DNA from: Rhodocaloribacter sp964552015
GTDB taxonomy: Bacteria > Bacteroidota > Rhodothermia > Rhodothermales > ISCAR-4553
Assembly (NCBI GenBank): GCA_964552015.1
Contig: CAZKFR010000044.1
Location: forward strand, 1-28,476
Length of the DNA: 28,476 nucleotides
Reading direction: 5' to 3'
A program made the translations under genes and the position numbers. The notes beneath the pieces were generated by a model. That model worked only from the letters and a program-made list of their open reading frames with translations, was not told where the DNA came from and did not search any database. This document shows positions 25,701 through 28,476 of the stretch, piece by piece. The first letter of the stretch is position 1. Each line of letters starts with the position of its first letter.

Positions 25701-26594
25701 CTGACGACGATGGAGCCGGGCCTGGGGTATCAGATCCAGGTGGCCAGCGCCGGCACGCTGACCTACCCGGGCAGCTCGGCCGCCCGCGACGAGCCGCCGC
25801 CCCTCCGGGTGATGGTCGTCGACCGTACGACGCCGCCCCGGCGCGTGGCGAAAGCAAGGAGCCTGGAGGAGGCCGCCGGGGTGGAGACGGCTAGCGGCAA
25901 GGCGGGCCAGGCGGCTTCGCCACAGGCGCTCCTGGCCCGTGAAGCGGCCGAGGCGCGTCGGGATGAGGCCCCCGAGGGGCCGGGCTGGCACCTCGACCCG
26001 AAGGCCTATCCGTTCTCGATGAGCGTGGTGGCCGAACTGGTGGTGGACGACCTGCCGCTGACGGCGCCGGGCACCCGGCTGGGCCTCTTCGCCGGCGACG
26101 AACTGCGCGGCCTCGGGGAGGTGCGCTACATGCCGGGCCTGGAGCGTTACCTGGTTTTTGCGATGGCCTACGGCGACGAGCTCGTCGACCTGACGGCCCG
26201 GCTCTACGACCCGATGCGCGGCGAGGTACTCGAGGCGGGTACGCTCACCTTCGAGCCGGATGCGACCCGGGGCACGCCCGACGAACCGCTGACGCTGGCC
26301 GTGGCGACCGAGGCCACCGACGACCTGCCGACGGTCTTTGCGCTGGCGCCGGCCTACCCGAACCCCTTCAACCCGGCCACGAGCCTTCGCTATGACCTGC
26401 CTCGCCCCGAGCACGTCCGCCTCGACGTGTACGACGTGATCGGGCGGCGCGTGGCGACGCTGGTCGACACGGAGCAGAAAGCCGGGCGGTACGAGGTCCG
26501 CTTCGACGCCCGCCACCTGGCCAGCGGCGTCTACTTCTACCGCCTCCGGGCCGGAGACTTCGTACAGACGCGCAAGATGGTGTTGCTCAAATGA
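19707..26594 (+). CDS. Giant LamG/FN3 surface protein, C-terminal part with T9SS sorting domain
   Basis: Seen: 2,295 codons open from the gap to TGA at 26592-26594. In order: the remaining FN3-like repeats (to about 20625); a carboxypeptidase-regulatory-like fold interrupted by a seventh LamG (20626-21480); two more such small domains (about 21499-21915); a segment I do not recognise (about 22030-23480); Ig-like domains, one starting with the pattern of bacterial Ig-like domain 5 (about 24190-24570); a W...SMT...RGV module (24912-25245); two tandem GWxW repeats (25272-25772); a low-complexity charged linker (25776-25980); a second W...SMT...RGV module (25981-26310); and a terminal sorting domain (26346-26591). 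There is no start codon of its own: it is the continuation of the gene at 11845. T9SS substrates cross the outer membrane and are released or anchored at the surface. The next gene's ATG overlaps the stop. Confidence 0.92.
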   Translation, partial: SFQDFSGASGVTYTYRVVAFDAYSESDAGTDEGFRTLAAPTNVSAADGTAEDHIRITWTDNSRAEDGYRIYRRTLADEDSVVIAEVGKNLGVYEDATVVLGETYRYSVEAFDAHGTSAAGSDVGTTVLFAPETFNASDTYTGRVVLSWIDRSAAESGYQVLRDDLLIATTAAGATTYIDSTAAGGVTYTYCVRATGGLAFSAEVCDAGTAMAEDPIPALGDNGVAASDGAFDTRVQITWSNAGVDASQGLRIRRDGVEIDQVGAGATSYNDFDAAPGTLALYCVESVATGGTAGCDYGWTPPDGSISGRVASQLGGGIGDVAVCLDPNPNKALLFDGEGGMAVVQDVVLPDSFTVELWVRPAALTGRQDLIALPNLRLGLTGAKLRVDYGMSSSESTDLMTLGWQHVALTVYQNRTGSTSDVTLYRDGILVLTTTFDEVLDTDPHDWSFGGDTTNTDHFKGRLDEVRWWTGVKPAEALAASAAEARPLTGSEDGLLAYWPMDQGTGRVAGDRSGGNAHAAFTGGVYWTDDSAPLEACGTTDAEGNYTVAGLRYGSGTTFTVTPSLGARTFDPAFKKITLNANSPVQNEVDFIDVSAFSIAGVVQFEGTTCPVPDADVYLDGVFKGKSESDGTYNIAADIGERTVEVRLGEAGDEHPFSPASVTLTVEDDVRGVDFTDGKTRRLSGYFGGSCNTGIGTATIRIFTADGCFEKVIETSGNYAVDLPPQKYLVQVTGVETTNTQLKADIIAFFDNLGAQEVDLTAQADTLDLIYRAPLALAISGLPAPPAACSAGFNGGSLPAVPVLTQGVEYPLTISVVEDYGNGQTCPLEEGTLTVTDGLGNETVVTTLDLVDGQAEYTTIAGDPDIFTGRTVEGVNRSFQKSLFVSAEVPGRSPVGETTWAIIEGAKARSATFVSATTEPIPLLILHDPPGSNSSAFLEKGTGACTSISNTFLEGFSAGGEAIIKRGFKVTAGPSFGAAYLVETGAGFTIEARSVGGREDGRLQDDKDNFELCAMATERVATSDSETWVGEDLFVGVALNLIFAEADAIEVEGCLVNLSETLAGDLDPDKAFETTYVYGQSHIRYSLIPELEGLLELSDSTATIGSIPIQDAIEAWNDVLVLNDSLKAAALEASTENVSFSAGATYENTMAVDSVRTTKQTSQKVFSRTEGGLGPSFTLFGFDTEVKFVFDRTLEWVTDTTETDNMSRVVGYTLSDGDTGDFFSVDIGKDPAYGTPVFETVSGRSSNPWEANTQRRDYPKLEISPPEQFDVPPDESAIFNLSILNASESQERREYILDVLREFNPGSAVVGITGDPIGQERFLVEPGQAINVTLAVDRGPERYAYDSLALILYPQKEFEIWQADPRQPFAMADTAFFSVHFAAPCSEIAILRPKEHWIYDAAMAEAGDSVEVILHDFVLQEADADPVEAIGLEYRLQGTPDWLPALSVQASTLDPEATSYVASWKPPADGLYDVRAFTSCPGGTTYSEPFPGTADTKRPEPFGTPQPADETLALGDDIAITFDEAIDCASVSTTGQFPNAVLTYLDGPETGTALPVEAACDGRTIILEPGADAEDLEGRLLEARLRASVVDGQGNPVVVTDAAGNGLAEDIAWTFTVRQSAFTFSPVNLDFELSRGTGALVVTSLVNGRAQPIDFTLPASFDLVLASDTTVKVPVAPSDTAGTLVAGGSRAIRMTLPDTLALGTYTGTLLASATDAGGNSLGQAPFFLTTEVVCAPPSWEVDPAAFEHSMTLTAQLFFDGVASADTSDVLAAYVDGEVRGVGRVEEVAAGVYRANLLIYSNVASGEVVTFQAWDESTCTLHTETSKTLVFERGAIHGSFAQPVTIQAPPVIDEQAIPLAAGWTWFSLNKHPDDAAVNAVLGDLAAVEGDLVKSQTEFSLYDDTFGWVGTLGTLDAGPAYLIHLQQSNSLTVTGVAVDPTAEPIGLVPGWNWVGYLPDAPMDVNTALASLDATASPGDVIKSQFAFAQYVDATLGWVGSLTTMEPGLGYQIQVASAGTLTYPGSSAARDEPPPLRVMVVDRTTPPRRVAKARSLEEAAGVETASGKAGQAASPQALLAREAAEARRDEAPEGPGWHLDPKAYPFSMSVVAELVVDDLPLTAPGTRLGLFAGDELRGLGEVRYMPGLERYLVFAMAYGDELVDLTARLYDPMRGEVLEAGTLTFEPDATRGTPDEPLTLAVATEATDDLPTVFALAPAYPNPFNPATSLRYDLPRPEHVRLDVYDVIGRRVATLVDTEQKAGRYEVRFDARHLASGVYFYRLRAGDFVQTRKMVLLK
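20626..21480 (+). other. LamG domain nested inside a carboxypeptidase-regulatory-like domain
   Basis: The strand SISGRVASQLGGGIGDVAVC (20620-20680) is the usual first half of a carboxypeptidase-regulatory-like fold. It is followed by a complete LamG (ALLFDGEGGM ... GLLAYWPMDQGTG, about 20698-21300). Then comes the typical second half (TTDAEGNYTVAGLRYGSG, from about 21325). A Cys before the insertion (VAVCLDP) and one after it (EACGTTD) may bridge the join. Confidence 0.7.
22030..23480 (+). other. Unrecognised segment of the giant protein with a GC dip
   Basis: No domain recognised. Base composition falls to 50% G+C in lines counted at 23161-23280, against 68% at 23581-23640. The protein here has few repeats, several scattered cysteines, a probable helical stretch (about 23030-23110) and a conserved-looking end (GDTGDFFSVDIGKDPAYG, then SSNPWEANTQRRD). 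It is still in frame and without stops, so it is an intact part of the gene. Confidence 0.6.
24912..26310 (+). repeat. Two copies of a ~105-residue W...SMT...RGV module in the giant protein
   Basis: Copy 1 (24912-25245) contains SWEVDPAAFEHSMTL and DGEVRGVG. Copy 2 (25981-26310) contains GWHLDPKAYPFSMSV and GDELRGLG. Both end with a strand giving F.....G....P.T[LI]. The same module occurs twice in each of the two following genes. I do not recall a named family. Confidence 0.8.
25272..25772 (+). repeat. Tandem pair of ~80-residue GWxW repeats
   Basis: Repeat 1 (from 25272) has IPLAAGWTWFSLN, VKSQTEFSLY and GWVGTLGTLDAG. Repeat 2 (from 25533) has IGLVPGWNWVGYL, IKSQFAFAQY and GWVGSLTTMEPG. The spacing between starts is 261 bp. 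They precede the charged linker and the second W...SMT...RGV module. Confidence 0.8.
26346..26591 (+). other. T9SS type A C-terminal sorting domain of the giant protein
   Basis: AYPNPFNPATSLRYDL, then VYDVIGRRVATLVD, then LASGVYFYRLRAG and a final KMVLLK: the standard type A sorting domain, about 80 residues, at the extreme C-terminus. It predicts export by the type IX secretion system, whose core genes are not in this window. Confidence 0.93.
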
Positions 26595-27685
26595 GGCCGC
26601 GTTTCATGCAAAGACCGGAGCGAACCATGTGCCGACGGACGATGCCGTACGGGCTCGGCCTGATGCTGATCGGCTGGCTCCTTTCAGCCGCCGTGAGCCC
26701 TGCCCAGACCCCCTCGTGGTCTGTCGAGCCATCCCGCTTCCAGTCGTCGATGACGCTGACGGGCGTTGTCGAGCAGGACGGCCGGCGGCTCGGCGCGCCG
26801 GGGGATCTGCTGGCGGCGTTCGTCGGGGAGGAGGTGCGTGGCGTGACCGGCCCGGTGACGGTGGGCAGCGATGCCCTGTTCTTCCTGACGGTCTATGCCA
26901 ACACCGACGGGGAAGCGGTGACGTTTCGTTTCTATGAGGCGTCCACGGGGGTGATTCATGACATCGCCCGGACGGAGATGTTCGAGGCGAACGCCGTGCG
27001 CGGGCTCGTGTCGGCCCCGCTGGTGTGGACGGTCGGCGCGGCCAGCGGGCCGGGGTGGCAGGTGGAGGCGGCGGCCTTTGCGCTCTCGATGAACGTGACG
27101 GGGACGTTCGTGGTGGGGGAGCGTCCGCCGGGCAGCGGGGCGCTGGTGGCGGCGTTTGCCGGGGAGGAGGTGCGCGGCGTGGCCGGGCCGGTCGACGTGG
27201 GCGGCACGCCGCTGTTCTTCCTGACAATCTATGCCAACATCCCCGGTGAGACCCTCACATTCCGTGTCTTCGACCCACCCACGGGCCGCGTCTATGAGAC
27301 GGCCGAGATGCTGGTGTTTGCCACGAACGGGGTCGTAGGGACGGTCGCCGATCCGTTCGTCTGGCGCGTGGACACGGCCACCTCCACGGAGGGGGACGCG
27401 GTGCCGTCGTCGTTCCGGCTGGAGGCGCCGTATCCCAACCCGTTCTCGACGACGGCGCGCATTCCGTACGTGCTGGCCGCTCCGGCGCCGGTCCGCCTCA
27501 CCGTCTACGACCTGCTCGGCCGGGAGGTGGCGCGGCGGGTCGAAGGGTGGCGGACAGCCGGCCCGCATGAAGCCGTGCTGGACGGCACCGGCCTGCCCGA
27601 CGGTCTCTACCTGGTCCGCCTCGATGCCGGCGGGCAGACCGCCACGCGCCCCCTCACCCTGATAGCAAGATCCCGCACACCATGA
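26591..27685 (+). CDS. T9SS-exported protein with two W...SMT...RGV modules
   Basis: Seen: 364 residues. The ATG at 26591 overlaps the preceding stop (ATGA), which fits translational coupling; an inner ATG at 26627 (MCRRTMPYG) would give a more standard signal peptide ending SPAQ. Module A (about 26711-27035) has SWSVEPSRFQSSMTL and GEEVRGVT. Module B (about 27046-27370) has GWQVEAAAFALSMNV and GEEVRGVA; both contain FFLT[VI]YAN. The C-terminus is a T9SS sorting domain (PYPNPFSTTARIPYVL, VYDLLGREVARRV, GLYLVRLDAGG). There is no enzyme motif. Inference: a surface or secreted binding/structural protein made together with the giant protein. It is essentially a two-module, stand-alone version of that protein's tail. 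Confidence 0.88.
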   Translation: MRPRFMQRPERTMCRRTMPYGLGLMLIGWLLSAAVSPAQTPSWSVEPSRFQSSMTLTGVVEQDGRRLGAPGDLLAAFVGEEVRGVTGPVTVGSDALFFLTVYANTDGEAVTFRFYEASTGVIHDIARTEMFEANAVRGLVSAPLVWTVGAASGPGWQVEAAAFALSMNVTGTFVVGERPPGSGALVAAFAGEEVRGVAGPVDVGGTPLFFLTIYANIPGETLTFRVFDPPTGRVYETAEMLVFATNGVVGTVADPFVWRVDTATSTEGDAVPSSFRLEAPYPNPFSTTARIPYVLAAPAPVRLTVYDLLGREVARRVEGWRTAGPHEAVLDGTGLPDGLYLVRLDAGGQTATRPLTLIARSRTP

Positions 27686-28476
27686 AGATCCGCTGGCTTT
27701 CCATCCTTCTGGCCGGTCTGCTCACGCCGTCCCTAGCACAGGCCCAGCCCGACTGGAGCCCGGATGCCACGTACGGTCAGACGATGACGGTCGTAGCCAT
27801 CGTGCACGTCGACGGTGTGCCGTCGGAGGATCCGGCGGATCTGCTGGCCGGCTTTGCCGGCGGCGTCTCGCGGGGCGTAGCCTCGCCGGTGCTCGTCGAC
27901 GGTCGGTACGTCTTTTTCCTCAGCCTGGGGGGTGAGGCGGCCGGCGAGGCCCTCACCTTCCGGGCCTATGATGCCTCGACGGGTACGGAACGCCCCCTCT
28001 GCGAAGGGGCCACCTTCGTGCCGGACGCGAGCCGGGGCACGCTGGACGACCCCTTCCTGTTCTACACGTCGGACGGCGTTGAACCGTGTGCGTTGCACTG
28101 GCGTGTGGCGCCCGGCCTCACGAACCAGATGGCGGTGCATGCCGCGGCGTTCATCGAAGGGGTTCGGCAGCAGGACCCGGCAGACCGGGTGGCGGCCTTT
28201 GTGGGCGGCGAGGTGCGCGGTGTGGGCGTGCCCTTCGAGGCCGGCGGTGAGCAGGTCTATCGCCTCGAACTCTACGGCGTGGCCGAGGGTGAGCCGGTGG
28301 GCTTCCGCGCCTACGATGCGGCGACGGGCGTGACGTACGTGATGGCGGAGCAGGTGGCCTTTGCGGCGGGGACGACCGCGGGTACGCCGGGCGCGCCGGT
28401 CACGCTGTCGAACGCCGCCGTCCTGCCGGTCGAGCTGGCGTCGTTCACGGCCGTGCCCGACGGCGAGGCGGTCGTG
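27682..28476 (+). CDS. Exported protein with two W...SMT...RGV modules, partial (3' end outside window)
   Basis: Seen: 265 codons open from the ATG at 27682 to the window edge. The ATG overlaps the stop of the previous gene (ATGA again). A clear signal peptide (MKIRWLSILLAGLL, ending AQAQ) is followed by module A (about 27749-28065, DWSPDATYGQTMTV and GGVSRGVA) and module B (about 28093-28410, HWRVAPGLTNQMAV and GGEVRGVG). Two cysteines (ERPLCE, EPCALH) fall in and after module A. The window ends in LPVELASFTAVPDGEAVV, the start of a segment that in many Bacteroidota exported proteins directly precedes the sorting domain, so a T9SS tail is expected downstream but not seen. Confidence 0.85.
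   Translation, partial: MKIRWLSILLAGLLTPSLAQAQPDWSPDATYGQTMTVVAIVHVDGVPSEDPADLLAGFAGGVSRGVASPVLVDGRYVFFLSLGGEAAGEALTFRAYDASTGTERPLCEGATFVPDASRGTLDDPFLFYTSDGVEPCALHWRVAPGLTNQMAVHAAAFIEGVRQQDPADRVAAFVGGEVRGVGVPFEAGGEQVYRLELYGVAEGEPVGFRAYDAATGVTYVMAEQVAFAAGTTAGTPGAPVTLSNAAVLPVELASFTAVPDGEAVV

Overview
This 28.5 kb window is high-GC DNA (about 68% in a coding line I counted) from what looks like a Bacteroidota-related lineage, most likely the Rhodothermales/Rhodothermota. That placement is an inference. It rests on C-terminal sorting domains of the type IX secretion system (T9SS), a hybrid two-component system that ends in an AraC-type DNA-binding domain, weak or absent Shine-Dalgarno sites, and high GC. 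I see no rRNA, tRNA, CRISPR array, transposase or phage gene. Two runs of exactly 100 N (1496-1595 and 19607-19706) are scaffold gaps.

Region 1 (1-4074, minus strand) is a molybdoenzyme cluster. In transcription order it holds mobA (molybdenum cofactor guanylyltransferase), a fused iron-sulfur/NrfD membrane subunit, and the catalytic Mo-bis-MGD subunit, which runs off the left edge. Together they would form a respiratory oxidoreductase of the DMSO-reductase superfamily. Its substrate cannot be read from the sequence.

Region 2 (4398-6921, plus strand) is a tandem pair of exported amidohydrolase-family paralogues 16 bp apart. The first keeps the metal-binding residues. The second has lost nearly all of them and is probably a pseudoenzyme partner.

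Region 3 (7078-11801, plus strand) is regulatory. It holds a one-protein hybrid sensor kinase/response regulator/AraC regulator and a stand-alone receiver protein. Helically phased TTTGCG repeats lie between them.

Region 4 (11845-28476, plus strand) encodes cell-surface proteins. The first is a giant exported protein of about 4,864 residues once the second gap is resolved. The gap is flanked by an identical 55-bp duplication, and merging the two copies keeps one reading frame. The protein has five LamG-plus-beta-sandwich modules, a sixth LamG, nine fibronectin-III-like repeats, a seventh LamG nested in a carboxypeptidase-regulatory-like domain, a lower-GC segment I do not recognise, Ig-like domains, and a T9SS sorting tail. 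Two further exported proteins follow, each coupled by an ATGA stop/start overlap. All three share a module of about 105 residues (W...SMT...RGV), with six copies in total.

Taken together, regions 3 and 4 look like a regulated cell-surface locus: a periplasm-sensing regulator, a receiver protein, and a coupled set of T9SS-exported, sugar- or protein-binding surface proteins. The link between regulator and surface genes is inferred from position and from the repeat-bearing intergenic region.
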